Below the pieces are notes generated by a model. The model was given only the letters and a program-made list of their open reading frames with translations, did no database searches and had not been told where the DNA came from. Positions 48,340-59,494 of a stretch of DNA of 64,000 bases are shown here, in pieces (position 1 is the stretch's first letter; every line of letters starts with the position of its first letter). The position numbers and the translations under genes are program-made. The DNA is taken from positions 682,001-746,000 of the forward strand of contig NC_014100.1 of assembly GCF_000092285.1 (NCBI RefSeq), in the 5' to 3' direction. Source of the stretch: Caulobacter segnis ATCC 21756 (GTDB taxonomy: Bacteria > Pseudomonadota > Alphaproteobacteria > Caulobacterales > Caulobacteraceae).

Positions 48340-49920
48340 ATGAACGCTCCCCGCGTCCTCATCGCCGACAAGCTCAGCCCCGCCGCCGTCGACATCTTCA
48401 AGAACCGCGGCCTCGCCTTCGACATCAAGGTCGGCCTGTCCAAGGACGAGCTTATCGCCGTGATCGGCGACTATGACGGCATAGCCATCCGCTCGGGCGC
48501 CAAGCTCGACAAGGACGTGATCGCCGCCGCCCACAAGCTGCGCGTCATCGCTCGCGCCGGCATCGGCGTCGACAACGTCGACATCCCGGCCGCCACGGCC
48601 AAGGGCATCGTCGTGATGAACACGCCCTTCGGCAACTCGATCACCACGGCCGAGCACGCCATCGCCATGATGTTCGCCCTGGCCCGCCAGATCCCCGCCG
48701 CCGACGCCTCGACCCAGGCCGGCAAGTGGGAGAAGAACCGCTTCATGGGCGTGGAACTCTACGCCAAGACCCTGGGCCTGATCGGCGCCGGCAACATCGG
48801 CGGCATCGTCGCCGACCGCGCGCTGGGCCTGAAGATGAAGGTCGTGGCCTACGACCCCTTCCTGTCTCCCGAGCGCGCCGTCGAGATGGGCGTCGAGAAG
48901 GTCGAGCTGGAAGACCTGCTGGCCCGCGCCGACGTCATCACCCTGCACACCCCGCTGACCGACAAGACCCGCAACATCCTGTCGGCCGAGGCCCTGGCCA
49001 AGACCAAGAAGGGCGTGCTGATCGTCAACTGCGCCCGCGGCGGCCTGGTCGACGAGGCGGCGCTGCGCAAGCTGCTGGACGAAGGTCACGTGGGCGGCGC
49101 GGCCTTCGACGTGTTCACCGTCGAGCCGGCCAAGGAAAACCCGCTGTTCGGTTCGGACAAGGTCGTGGCCACCCCGCACCTGGGCGCCTCCACCTCGGAA
49201 GCTCAGGAGAACGTCGCCCTGCAGGTCGCCGAGCAGGTCAGCGATTACCTGCTGACCGGCGCGGTCACCAACGCCCTGAACAGCCCCTCGATCACCGCGG
49301 AAGAAGCCCCCAAGCTGAAGCCGTTCGTGGCCCTGGCCGAGAAGATCGGCGCCTTCGCCGGCCAGATGGTCGACTTCGGCATCAAGGCCATCGACATCGC
49401 CTTCGAGGGCGAGGTCTCCAACCTCAACGTCAAGCCGATGACCTCGGCCGCCCTGGCCGGCGTGCTCAAGCCGATGCTGGCCGAGATCAACATGGTTTCG
49501 GCTCCGGCCGTGGCCAAGGAGCGCGGCATCACCGTCTCCGAGAGCCGCCAGGAAGTCAGCCCCACCTATGACAGCCTGATGCGCGTGACCATCACCACCG
49601 AAAAGGGCAAGCGCGCCTTCGCCGGCACGGTGATCGCCGGCGCGCCGCGCATCGTCGAGGTCAAAGGCATGGAGCTGGACGCGGCCTTCTCGCCGGCCAT
49701 GCTGTACATCAACAACCTGGACAAGCCGGGCTTCATCGGCGCGCTGGGCATGATGCTGGGCGAGGCGGGCGTCAACATCGCCACCTTCAACCTGGGTCGC
49801 CTGGCCGCCGACGAGGACGCCATCGCGCTGGTGGGCGTCGACCAGGCTCCCAGCGCGGACCTGCTGGCCAAGATCGAGGCCCTGCCGCACGTCAAGGAAT
49901 CGCGCGCGCTGACGTTCTGA
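48340..49920 (+). CDS. serA: D-3-phosphoglycerate dehydrogenase
   Basis: The 526-residue enzyme makes 3-phosphohydroxypyruvate, the first step of serine synthesis. It is the long (type I) form: NAD domain with LGLIGAGNIGGIVADRALG, catalytic VNCARGGLVDEAAL and GAFDV-type regions with TPHLGASTSEAQ, an ASB-like intervening domain, and a C-terminal ACT domain (LYINNLDKPGFIGALGMMLGEAGVNIATFNLGR) for feedback by serine. The start at 48340 is preferred over a longer frame. It follows serC with a repeat between. Confidence 0.97.
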   Translation: MNAPRVLIADKLSPAAVDIFKNRGLAFDIKVGLSKDELIAVIGDYDGIAIRSGAKLDKDVIAAAHKLRVIARAGIGVDNVDIPAATAKGIVVMNTPFGNSITTAEHAIAMMFALARQIPAADASTQAGKWEKNRFMGVELYAKTLGLIGAGNIGGIVADRALGLKMKVVAYDPFLSPERAVEMGVEKVELEDLLARADVITLHTPLTDKTRNILSAEALAKTKKGVLIVNCARGGLVDEAALRKLLDEGHVGGAAFDVFTVEPAKENPLFGSDKVVATPHLGASTSEAQENVALQVAEQVSDYLLTGAVTNALNSPSITAEEAPKLKPFVALAEKIGAFAGQMVDFGIKAIDIAFEGEVSNLNVKPMTSAALAGVLKPMLAEINMVSAPAVAKERGITVSESRQEVSPTYDSLMRVTITTEKGKRAFAGTVIAGAPRIVEVKGMELDAAFSPAMLYINNLDKPGFIGALGMMLGEAGVNIATFNLGRLAADEDAIALVGVDQAPSADLLAKIEALPHVKESRALTF

Positions 49921-49923
49921 GGA

Positions 49924-50044
49924 TAGATGCTCCCCCGCCGTGCGGGGGAGCTGTCACGGAGTGACTGAGGGGGCTAATGCGGCATAAGTCCAGCTAGCCC
50001 CCTCCGGCCCTCTGGGCCACCTCCCCCGCGCGCGGGGGAGGAAC
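49924..50044. repeat. GC-rich dispersed intergenic repeat (copy 4)
   Basis: GCTCCCCCGCCGTGCGGGGGAGC forms one hairpin, CACGGAGTGACTGAGGGGGCTA leads to CCCCCTCCGGCCCTCTGGGCC, and CACCTCCCCCGCGCGCGGGGGAGG ends it. The 3' half is nearly identical to the copy before dnaE2. It lies between serA and the VanZ-like gene. Confidence 0.8.
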
Positions 50045-50061
50045 TTGTCAAAGGCCCCCCA

Positions 50062-50430
50062 ATGTCCCTGCTCGTTCCCCGCAAGATCAACTGGCTGGGC
50101 CTGGCCGCCTTCCTCGCCGCCGTGGCCTTCACGCTCTACGCGGCCCTGGCCCCGGGTGACGACACCAAGGGCCTGATCCCGTGGGACAAGGCCAAGCACT
50201 TCATCGTCTTCTACGGCCTGACTTTCCTGGCGACGATGGCCCTGCCCAAGAGCCGTTACTGGAAGATCGGCGTGGTGCTGCTGGGCTTCGGGATCGCCAT
50301 CGAGATCCTCCAGGGCCTGCCCATCGTCGGCCGCGACGCCGACATCTTCGACGTGGTCGCCGACACCCTGGGCGTCGGCTTCTTCTTCGGGCCGATCATC
50401 GCCACCCAGTGGCTCAACCGCGAAGACTGA
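50062..50430 (+). CDS. VanZ-like membrane protein
   Basis: The 122-residue protein has four membrane helices and VanZ-family features: WLGLAAFLAAVAFTLYAALAPG, WDKAKHFIVFYGLTFLATMA (the D-K-x-x-H-x-x-x-F/Y motif), VVLLGFGIAIEILQGLPIVGRDADIFDVVADTLGVGFFF (E-x-x-Q...R-x-x-D-x-x-D-x-x-A/N-x-x-G). The role of most VanZ homologues outside teicoplanin resistance is unknown. It is followed closely by the SOS cassette. Confidence 0.88.
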   Translation: MSLLVPRKINWLGLAAFLAAVAFTLYAALAPGDDTKGLIPWDKAKHFIVFYGLTFLATMALPKSRYWKIGVVLLGFGIAIEILQGLPIVGRDADIFDVVADTLGVGFFFGPIIATQWLNRED

Positions 50431-50480
50431 CCGTCCGCCTGAGACACTCCAAGCCTTGACTCTCGTCGCGCCAAGCGTGA

Positions 50481-50495
50481 GAACAAAGTAAGAAC
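50481..50495. promoter_or_regulatory. LexA operator of imuA-imuB-dnaE2
   Basis: GAAC-AAAGTAA-GAAC matches the alphaproteobacterial LexA box (GTTC-N7-GTTC on the other strand) exactly. It ends 13 bases before the imuA ATG and should repress the whole mutagenesis cassette until RecA is activated. Confidence 0.88.
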
Positions 50496-50508
50496 TTGGA
50501 GTGTGGAG

Positions 50509-51295
50509 ATGGCCGGATCGCGCGAGGCGCGTCTTGCGGCCCTGAGAGGCCGGATCGCCGCGATCGAAGCGGGGACTCGGACTCCGACTCCGGTCCTGCC
50601 GTTCGGCGATCCGGCCATCGACGGCTGCTTTCCCGGCGGCGGCTTGCCGCTGGGCGCCTGGCATGAGGTGGTCGGTGCGGGGCTGGAGGGCGAGACCGGC
50701 GCGGCCCCGGCGGCCTTCATCGGCCTGATGTTGCGGTCGCTGCTCACGACCGGCGTGGGGGTCTGGGTGGCGCGGCGCACCGACCTGTTCGTCCCCGGCC
50801 TGTTTGGTCTCGGCTTTCCCGCCCAGCGGCTGATCCAGGTCCGCGCCCGCGACGAGGCCGAGGTGCTGTCGGTGCTGGAGGACGCCCTCTCCACGGAAGG
50901 GGTCAAGGCGGCGATCGGCGAGGCCGAGGCGCCCGATCTGACCGCCGGCCGCCGGCTGCAGCTAGCCTGCGAGAAGCGCGGCGGCCTGGGGCTGCTGCTG
51001 CATCGTCGGCCCTATGGCGGCCGCGCGGGGGAGGGGCCTCGGACCGTGTCCGGCTCGGCCTCGTTCAGCCGCTGGCGCGTTGGCCCCCAGCCCAGCGGCG
51101 CGCCGCCCGACGACATCGGCCTTGGACCCCCACGCTGGCGGGTCGAACTCGAGCGCTGCCGGGGCGGACGTTCCGGCGGCTGGATCTTAGAAGCCCAGGA
51201 GGCCGGCCATGGCCCGCACTCCTTTCCGTCTGGTGTCCCAACTGGCCGATCACGACGTGGCGCCGGCGGAACCCGGATGGCGCGAAGCCGGGTGA
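50509..51295 (+). pseudogene. imuA: ImuA, SOS mutagenesis protein, frameshifted near the C-terminus
   Basis: ImuA is a RecA/SulA-like helper of translesion synthesis that acts with ImuB and DnaE2. The reading from ATG 50509 has PVLPFGDPAIDGCFPGGGLPLGAWHEV and matches the family up to GGWILEAQEAGHGPHS. There one extra T in TTT (51223-51225) shifts the frame. Reading one base fewer gives FRLVSQLADHDVAPAEPG and a stop at 51295, the expected end. As written, translation would instead run on to 52041 in the wrong frame over imuB. A LexA box lies just upstream. GTG 50503 is an alternative start. Confidence 0.85.
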
Positions 51296-51307
51296 GGGCG
51301 CGGAAAG

Positions 51308-51420
51308 ATCCTCCCCCCAGAGGGGGAGGTGGTCCGAAGGACCGGAGGGGCAAGGCGCAAGGCCAGCAGGACTTCCCCCTCCGTCCGCTGCGCGGACACC
51401 TCCCCCGCTGGGGGGAGGAT
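51308..51420. repeat. GC-rich dispersed intergenic repeat (copy 5)
   Basis: CCTCCCCCCAGAGGGGGAGG, GGTCCGAAGGACC, CCCCCTCCGTCCGCTGCGCGGACACC and CCCCCGCTGGGGGGAGG fill the imuA-imuB gap and run up to the first codon of the imuB frame. The closing GGGGGGAGGA abuts the TTG at 51420. Confidence 0.8.
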
Positions 51421-52874
51421 TGGCGTCTCCCCCCCTCGCCCTTCTCGTCTCCGAACGCGGGACCCGCCGTCTCGCCGCCGTCGACGACCGCGCCCGGGCC
51501 CTTGGCCTGTTCGCCGGCCAGAAGGCCGCCGACGCCCTGGCCCTGGTCCCGGACCTCGCCACCTTCGACCACGACCCCGCCGCCGACCGCGCGGCGCTGG
51601 AGGCGCTCTGCGACTGGTGCGTGCGGTTCTCGCCGGCCGTGGCGATCGACGGCGAGGACGGCCTGTTGCTGGACATCACCGGGACCGACCACCTGTGGGG
51701 CGGGGAAGGCGCCATGCTGGTCGACCTGGTGGCGCGGCTGGCGCGCTGGGGCGTGCCGGCGCGGGCGGCGATCGCCGACACGGCCGGGGCGGCCTGGGGG
51801 CTGGCGCGATTTGGCGAAGACCTCGCTGTCGTCCCGTCCGGCGGTCAGCGCCAGGCGCTGGCGGACCTGCCCGTCGCGGCCCTGCGACTGGACGAGGCGG
51901 CCGAGGCCCAGCTGCCGCGCCTGGGCCTGCATCGCGTGGGCCAGCTCTACGGCCTGCCGCGCGCCCAGCTGGCCAAGCGCTTTGGCCTTGGCTTCACCAC
52001 GCGGTTGGACCAGGCCCTGGGGGCGGCGGCCGAGGCCCTGACCTTCCGCCGGCCGGCCAGCCCGTGGTTCGACCGCCTGGCCTTCTTCGAGCCGATCAGC
52101 GCGCCCGAGGACATGGCCCGCGTCGCCGCCGACGCCCTGGCCCTAATCTGCGCCCGGCTGGAGGCCGAGGAGCGCGGGGCCAAGCGCTTCGAGGTCGTGC
52201 TCCACCGGCTGGACGGCCAGGCCTTCCCGGTGCGCGCGGGCCTGGCGCGGCTTGGCCGCGACGCCAAGCGGCTGGCCAAGCTGGTCGTTCCCAAGCTGGA
52301 CAAGGTCGATCCGGGCTTCGGCATCGAGGTCGTCACCGTCCACGCCGCCGGCGTCGAGCCCCTGGCCGCCGTCCAGAACGGGCTGGACAGCACGGCGGGC
52401 GCGGGCCTCGACGAGACCCTGGCGCCGCTGATCGACCGGCTGGTCAATCGCCTGGGCGAGGCTCGCGTCTGGCGGGCCGATCCTTATGAGAGCCACGTGC
52501 CCGAACGCTCGGTGGTCCGCGCCGCGCCGCTGGACCCGCCGCCCGCCGCGGCCTGGGACCCGGACCGTCCGCGCCCGGTGCGCCTGTTCAAGCGGCCCGA
52601 GGCGATCACGGCCCTGGCCAAGGTGCCCGACGACCCGCCGGTGTTCTTCACCTGGCGGGGCCGGTCTCACCGCGTCCGCCGCGCCGAGGGTCCCGAGCGC
52701 ATCGCCCAGGAATGGTGGCGCGCAGGCGTGGCCGAGGGCGAGACGGGGCCCGGCAAGGTCCGCGACTACTACCGCGTCGAGGACGAGGCCGGCGGGCGGT
52801 ACTGGATCTTCCGGCAGGGGCTGTTTGGCGGGGAAGACGCGCCGAAGTGGTGGATCCATGGCCTGTTTGGGTGA
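51420..52874 (+). CDS. imuB: ImuB, Y-family-like polymerase accessory protein
   Basis: ImuB is a Y-family polymerase relative without catalytic activity that recruits ImuA and DnaE2 to the beta clamp. The 484-residue frame covers most of the protein: PPLALLVSERGTRRLAAVDDRARALGL, FSPAVAIDGEDGLLLDITGTDHLWGG, a thumb/little-finger region, and a C-terminal tail with SHRVRRAEGPERI and YYRVEDEAGGRYWIFR. The usual N-terminal segment of about 25 residues (the first beta strand, with a [LV]-W-[FL]-P motif in homologues) is missing; a repeat sits there instead. The only start is TTG 51420, so this N-terminus is uncertain. Confidence 0.85.
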   Translation: MASPPLALLVSERGTRRLAAVDDRARALGLFAGQKAADALALVPDLATFDHDPAADRAALEALCDWCVRFSPAVAIDGEDGLLLDITGTDHLWGGEGAMLVDLVARLARWGVPARAAIADTAGAAWGLARFGEDLAVVPSGGQRQALADLPVAALRLDEAAEAQLPRLGLHRVGQLYGLPRAQLAKRFGLGFTTRLDQALGAAAEALTFRRPASPWFDRLAFFEPISAPEDMARVAADALALICARLEAEERGAKRFEVVLHRLDGQAFPVRAGLARLGRDAKRLAKLVVPKLDKVDPGFGIEVVTVHAAGVEPLAAVQNGLDSTAGAGLDETLAPLIDRLVNRLGEARVWRADPYESHVPERSVVRAAPLDPPPAAAWDPDRPRPVRLFKRPEAITALAKVPDDPPVFFTWRGRSHRVRRAEGPERIAQEWWRAGVAEGETGPGKVRDYYRVEDEAGGRYWIFRQGLFGGEDAPKWWIHGLFG

Positions 52875-52883
52875 AGCGCGATC

Positions 52884-53006
52884 AGTTCCTCCCCCGCTCG
52901 CGGGGGAGGTGTCGGCGGAGCCGACGGAGGGGGCGAACTGGAGGTCGGCCGTGCTGGCCCCCTCCGGCCCGCTGGGCCACCTCCCCCGCGCGCGGGGGAG
53001 GAACTG
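52884..53006. repeat. GC-rich dispersed intergenic repeat (copy 6)
   Basis: CAGTTCCTCCCCCGC at the left end and GCGGGGGAGGAACTG at the right end are inverted copies, so the whole 123 bases can fold as one long hairpin, with GTCGGCGGAGCCGAC and CCTCCGGCCCGCTGGGCC arms within. The right end supplies GGAGG six bases before the dnaE2 ATG. Confidence 0.85.
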
Positions 53007-56000
53007 ATGCCCCGCCGCCCCGCCTACGCCGAACTCCAGACCACCAGCAACTTCTCCTTCCTGCGCGGGGCCTCGCACGCGGAGGAGTTGGCCATCGCCG
53101 CCGAGGCGCTGGGGCTGACCGCCGTCGGGATCGCCGACCGCAACAGCCTGGCCGGGGTGGTGCGGGCCTGGACGGCGGCCAAGCAACGGCAGGTCCGGGT
53201 GCTGACCGGCTGCCGGCTGGACTTCATGGACGGGACGCCCAGCCTGATCTGCTACCCGACCGACCGGGAGGCCTTCGCCCGCCTGACGCGCCTGCTGACC
53301 CTGGGCCAGCGAAGGGCCGAGAAGGGTCAGTGCCATCTGAGCTGGGCCGATTTCCTGGACCATTCGGAGGGGCAGATCGGCCTGATCGTGCCGCCCCGGA
53401 CTTTGGATGAGACCTTCGAGCGGGACCTGACCCGCATGGCCGGCGATCTCTCCGGACGATCCTGGCTGGCGGCTAGCCGGGCCTACGCCGCTCAGGACCT
53501 CAAGCGCCTCTCGCGCCTCGACGCCCTGGGGCGGGACGCGGGCGCGCCGATCGTGGCGACCAACGACGTGCTCTATCACGGCCCCGAGCGGCGGCCGCTG
53601 CAGGACATCATCACCTGCGTGCGCGAGCATTGCGCGATCCACGAGGCGGGCTTCCGGCTGGAGGCCAACGCCGAGCGGCACCTGAAGTCGGCGGCCGAGA
53701 TGGCGCGCCTGTTCGAGCGCTGGCCGCGCGCGGTCGAGCGCACGGTCGAGATCGTCGAGCGGATCGGCTTCGACCTCGGCCAGATCAAGGAGCAGTACCC
53801 CGACGAGCCGGTGCCGCCGGGCAAGTCGGCGATGCAGCACCTGACCGACCTGACCTGGTCGGGCGCGGCCTGGCGCTATCCGGGCGGCATCCCGGAAAAG
53901 GTGAAGGCCCAGCTGGAGGAAGAGCTGCGGCTGATCGCCAAGATGGACTACCCCAACTACTTTATCACCGTGCACGACATCGTGCGCGAGGCGCGGAAGA
54001 TGGGCATCCTGTGTCAGGGGCGCGGCTCGGCGGCCAATTCCTCGGTCTGCTACTGCCTGGGCGTGACGGCGATCGACCCGACCGAGCATCGCCTGCTGTT
54101 CACCCGCTTCATCTCCGAGAACCGCGGCGAGCCGCCGGACATCGACGTCGACTTCGAGCACGAGCGGCGCGAGGAGGTGATGCAGTACGTCTACGAGCGC
54201 TATGGCCGCGAGTACGCCGCCATCTGCGGGACGGTGATCCACTACCGGCCGCGCAGCGCCATCCGCGACGTCGGCAAGGCCCTGGGCCTGACCGAGGACG
54301 TCACGTCACTGCTGGCCGGCACGGTCTGGGGCAGCTGGGGCAACGGCCTGCCCGAGGAGCACCTGCGCGACGCCGGGCTCGATCCCCAGGCGCCGGAGAT
54401 CGCCCGCGCCGTCGCCCTGGCGACCGAGCTGCTGAAGTTCCCGCGCCACCTGTCCCAGCACGTCGGCGGCTTCGTCCTGACCAAGCGGCGGCTGGACGAG
54501 ACCGTGCCGATCGGCAACGCGGCGATGAAGGACCGCACCTTCATCGAGTGGGACAAGGACGACATCGACAGCCTGTCCCTGATGAAGGTCGACATTCTGG
54601 CGCTGGGCATGCTGAGCGCCATCCAGCGGGCCATGACGATGCTGCGCGAGGACCACGGCCAGGCCTGGCTGAAGGACCTGGCCGACATCCCCAAGGAGGT
54701 CTCGGGCGTCTACGACATGCTGTGCAAGGCCGACAGCGTCGGGGTCTTCCAGGTCGAGAGCCGGGCCCAGATGTCGATGCTGCCGCGCCTGAAGCCGCGC
54801 GAGTTCTACGACCTGGTCATCGAGGTGGCGATCGTGCGCCCCGGCCCGATCCAGGGCGACATGGTGCATCCGTACCTCAAACGGAAGAACAACATCGAGC
54901 CGGTCGAGTGGCCCGCGCCCTCGCCCGAGCATGGCCCCGAGGACGAACTGAAGGGGATCCTGGGCAAGACCTTCGGCGTGCCGCTGTTCCAGGAGCAGGC
55001 CATGAGCCTGGCCATCGAGGCGGCCAAGTTCACGCCCGACGAGGCCGACGGCCTGCGCAAGGCCATGGCCACTTTCCGCAACCTGGGCACGCCGGCCGAG
55101 TACCGCGACAAGTTCGTCGAGGGCATGGTCCGGCGCGGCTACCAGCGCGACTTCGCCGAGCGCTGCTTCAAGCAGATCGAGGGCTTTGGCCACTACGGCT
55201 TTCCGGAGAGCCACGCGGCCAGCTTCGCCAAGCTGGTCTACGTCTCGGCCTGGATCAAATGGGCGTGGCCGGACGTGTTCTGCGCGGCCCTGATCAACTC
55301 CCAGCCGATGGGCTTCTACCAGCCGGCCCAGCTGGTCCGCGACGCGCGCGAGCACGGGGTCGAGGTGCTGCCGCCCGACATCCTGGCCAGCGCGTGGGAC
55401 TGCACGCTGGAGAAGGGCGCCGCGTACGAGGGCTTCCGGCCCCGCGCCGACAAGATCGCCGACTACGCCAATCGCTCACAGTGGAAGGCCGTCCGCCTCG
55501 GGTTTCGCCAGATCAAGGGCCTGAAGCAGGTCGACGTCGCCGTGCTGGTCCACGCCCGCGCCGAGGGCGCGCGCACGCCGGGCGAGTTCGCCCAAGGCGG
55601 CGTTCCGCAGCGGGCGCTGGAGCTGCTGGCCGAGGCCGACGCCTTCGCCGGTGTGGGCCTGACGCGGCGCGAGGCGCTGTGGGCGGTCAAGGGCCTGAAG
55701 GGCGAGCACAGGGCGCCAGTCCAGGCCCCGCTGCTGGCCGGCCTGCCGCTGTTCGAGGACCGCGTCGCCCTGCCTGCCATGGCCAAGCCCCAGGATGTGG
55801 CCGAGGACTACCGCACCACCAGCCTTTCCCTGAAGGCCCACCCAATCGGCTTCTACCGGCCGATGCTGCAACGGCGCGGGGTGATCACGGCCGAGCGGCT
55901 GTCGACCCTGAAGGACGGCGCGCGGGTCTCGGTGGCGGGTCTGGTCCTCATTCGCCAGCGGCCGGGCACGGCCAAGGGCGTGGTGTTCGTGACCCTGGAG

Positions 56001-56255
56001 GACGAGACCGGCGTCGCCAACGCCGTCGTCTGGAAGGACCGCTTCGAGGCCGACCGCAACCTGGTGATGACCGCCTCGTTCCTGGTCGTCCACGGCCGGG
56101 TGCAGCGCGCCGACGGCGTCATCCACGTGGTCGCCGAAGGCTTCACGGACCTGTCGGCGCACCTCTCGGCGCTGAGGGATGAACCCGGCGCTCCGGCGCC
56201 CCGCGTGAGGCAGAAGGTGTCGGGGCGGCTGCTGCGGAGCCGGGATTTCCACTGA
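53007..56255 (+). CDS. dnaE2: Error-prone DNA polymerase DnaE2 (ImuC)
   Basis: The 1082-residue polymerase III alpha-type enzyme carries out SOS mutagenic translesion synthesis. The N-terminal PHP domain begins [18 protein letters not shown]; the palm has the catalytic [14 protein letters not shown] (Asp-Ile-Asp-Val-Asp) and [17 protein letters not shown]; the fingers include [15 protein letters not shown] tandem HhH and OB domain close the chain ([23 protein letters not shown]). It is shorter than replicative DnaE and lacks its C-terminal tau-binding domain, as usual for DnaE2. The ATG at 53007 sits directly after a repeat that provides its ribosome-binding site. Confidence 0.96.
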   Translation: MPRRPAYAELQTTSNFSFLRGASHAEELAIAAEALGLTAVGIADRNSLAGVVRAWTAAKQRQVRVLTGCRLDFMDGTPSLICYPTDREAFARLTRLLTLGQRRAEKGQCHLSWADFLDHSEGQIGLIVPPRTLDETFERDLTRMAGDLSGRSWLAASRAYAAQDLKRLSRLDALGRDAGAPIVATNDVLYHGPERRPLQDIITCVREHCAIHEAGFRLEANAERHLKSAAEMARLFERWPRAVERTVEIVERIGFDLGQIKEQYPDEPVPPGKSAMQHLTDLTWSGAAWRYPGGIPEKVKAQLEEELRLIAKMDYPNYFITVHDIVREARKMGILCQGRGSAANSSVCYCLGVTAIDPTEHRLLFTRFISENRGEPPDIDVDFEHERREEVMQYVYERYGREYAAICGTVIHYRPRSAIRDVGKALGLTEDVTSLLAGTVWGSWGNGLPEEHLRDAGLDPQAPEIARAVALATELLKFPRHLSQHVGGFVLTKRRLDETVPIGNAAMKDRTFIEWDKDDIDSLSLMKVDILALGMLSAIQRAMTMLREDHGQAWLKDLADIPKEVSGVYDMLCKADSVGVFQVESRAQMSMLPRLKPREFYDLVIEVAIVRPGPIQGDMVHPYLKRKNNIEPVEWPAPSPEHGPEDELKGILGKTFGVPLFQEQAMSLAIEAAKFTPDEADGLRKAMATFRNLGTPAEYRDKFVEGMVRRGYQRDFAERCFKQIEGFGHYGFPESHAASFAKLVYVSAWIKWAWPDVFCAALINSQPMGFYQPAQLVRDAREHGVEVLPPDILASAWDCTLEKGAAYEGFRPRADKIADYANRSQWKAVRLGFRQIKGLKQVDVAVLVHARAEGARTPGEFAQGGVPQRALELLAEADAFAGVGLTRREALWAVKGLKGEHRAPVQAPLLAGLPLFEDRVALPAMAKPQDVAEDYRTTSLSLKAHPIGFYRPMLQRRGVITAERLSTLKDGARVSVAGLVLIRQRPGTAKGVVFVTLEDETGVANAVVWKDRFEADRNLVMTASFLVVHGRVQRADGVIHVVAEGFTDLSAHLSALRDEPGAPAPRVRQKVSGRLLRSRDFH

Positions 56256-56257
56256 GG

Positions 56258-56410
56258 GGGCGTTGCGCAAACCCTCTCCCAGAGGGAGAGGGCGGGGCCC
56301 GCCGCGAAGCGGGGGGAGGGTAAGGGGGTACGAGGTTCGACGAGGCGCCGGCGCTCCGTCGGACGCATTACCCCTCACCCCAACCCTCTCTCCATGAGAG
56401 AGGGATTTGG
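56258..56410. repeat. GC-rich dispersed intergenic repeat (copy 7)
   Basis: CCCTCTCCCAGAGGGAGAGGG, GCCCGCCGCGAAGCGGGG, a long central segment with CGGCGCTCCGTCGG and CCTCACCCCAACCCTCTCTCCATGAGAGAGGG form nested hairpins after dnaE2. It marks the end of the SOS cassette and could terminate transcription. Confidence 0.75.
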
Positions 56411-56512
56411 AGCGTCCGCCATCCACCCGTAACGGACATTCACCCGAGCGTGAGTTACATTGCCAAGATCATGGCGTCTCACGTGCTCAACCGCGCGATC
56501 AGGGGGGCAATA

Positions 56513-57529
56513 ATGGTTCACCAAACCTGTCTGGGTGGAACGATCCGAGCCGTCCTTGGCGGATCCCTGGCCGGATTGCTCGTCGCGCTAAGCGTTGCTG
56601 GCGCTCACGCCCAGCCAGTCCCCGCGCCCGCCGGCGAAAATCCGTTTTCAGCCCTGTTCGGCGAGTGGACGCTCAAGGACGACAAGTTCCAGTATGTCGG
56701 CGACGGGCGAACGGTCGAAACGCAGATCATACCCAATCACCACACCCAGTGCGCGAGAGTGAACACCGACCGCAGCATGCTTTGCGTCGTCAAGGCCGGC
56801 GCGTTGAACGGCCATATGTTGTGGACCTACGACGCGTCGAAACAGCGGGTGCATTGGCTCTCGCATTTCGGGACCGAGCGCACCGGCGTCGGCGTCGGAA
56901 CGTTCGACAAGGCTTCCAACCTGACGTTCAAGGTGAGTTTCACGGACGAGCCCGAAGGCAGCTATCGCCAGTATCGCTACGAATGGGTGTCGCCTGACGA
57001 ATATACCTTGAGATCGACACAGTACGATCGCCGCGGTCGTGCAACGGGGAACTGGTACGGTGGCGCTTTCGTCCGTCTGCCGGCCTCGGCGCTCGCTGTC
57101 GCAGGTCCAACTCGCCCGCCCGCCACCGGAATGGCGTATTCGGTGGAAGACGATATTCAGAAGGTGAAGGCCATCCTGAAAAAGATCGACGCGGACATCA
57201 CTGACACCAGCATCTACAGCGAAGACGTCGTTCACATGGCGCAGGGAAGCCGCGCAATTACCAGTAAGGCTGCGCTGCAGAAGGTGCTTGCCGCCGAGGC
57301 GTCACATGGCCGATCCAACATGACCCATGAGATTGTGACACTTCACTCCTACTCCGACCTGGTCCTGACCAGGGGACGGGTCAAAGGCGCTTGGCATCCT
57401 GCGAACGGCGGAAGTCCTATCCCGTTCGAGACGAACAACATCATCACCTTTCGGCGAGCAGCGGACGGGTCGCTCAAGGTCTGGCACGTTATCTTCAACT
57501 GGGTTGAGCTTGAGCGATATCAGCCCTGA
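56513..57529 (+). CDS. Secreted two-domain protein with SnoaL-like C-terminus
   Basis: The 338-residue protein has a signal peptide (IRAVLGGSLAGLLVALSVAGAHAQ). The first part (about residues 35-190) resembles a small beta-rich fold (FSALFGEWTLKDDKFQYVGDGRTVETQ; a lipocalin-like 'DUF1579' appearance). A Pro-rich linker leads to a SnoaL/DUF4440-like NTF2-fold domain (VEDDIQKVKAILKKIDADITDTSIYSEDVVHMAQGSRAI...LKVWHVIFNWVELERYQP). Codon use is less GC-biased than in neighbours and the start is chosen by AGGGGG seven bases before ATG 56513. Enzymatic activity is not predicted; it may be a recent arrival. Confidence 0.75.
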   Translation: MVHQTCLGGTIRAVLGGSLAGLLVALSVAGAHAQPVPAPAGENPFSALFGEWTLKDDKFQYVGDGRTVETQIIPNHHTQCARVNTDRSMLCVVKAGALNGHMLWTYDASKQRVHWLSHFGTERTGVGVGTFDKASNLTFKVSFTDEPEGSYRQYRYEWVSPDEYTLRSTQYDRRGRATGNWYGGAFVRLPASALAVAGPTRPPATGMAYSVEDDIQKVKAILKKIDADITDTSIYSEDVVHMAQGSRAITSKAALQKVLAAEASHGRSNMTHEIVTLHSYSDLVLTRGRVKGAWHPANGGSPIPFETNNIITFRRAADGSLKVWHVIFNWVELERYQP

Positions 57530-57630
57530 ACTCTACGTGGCTTTCGAAATCCGCTCCCCAATGTCCGTTTTCCATCCTGAGCGGACCTCTACGCCTCTCC
57601 ACGGGAGGGCGGTGCGCTCCGACCGCCTCT

Positions 57631-59286
<1,656 letters not shown>

Positions 59287-59494
59287 CGGCCGTTTCTCTC
59301 CCGGTAAATTATCGTTGTTCAGGAGAAGCTAGTGGGCCGCGCGGCATTGTGCAATGCAGCGCCACCGCAAGGCGAGACGCCGGCTCCGCCGCCAGCCGCG
59401 ATCATCGGTCGCATCGCGTCTTCAGGGGCTTCTGATGTTTTAAAGGCTTAGTTCGAGCCCGGACCGACGTGGTTCGCCGTTCGGAGACGAGGGT

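Noticed and set aside
50503..52041. A 512-residue frame read through imuA into imuB
   Set aside because: Beyond TTT at 51223 the translation becomes Arg/Pro/Gly-rich and antagonises the conserved imuB frame. It is the product of the imuA frameshift.
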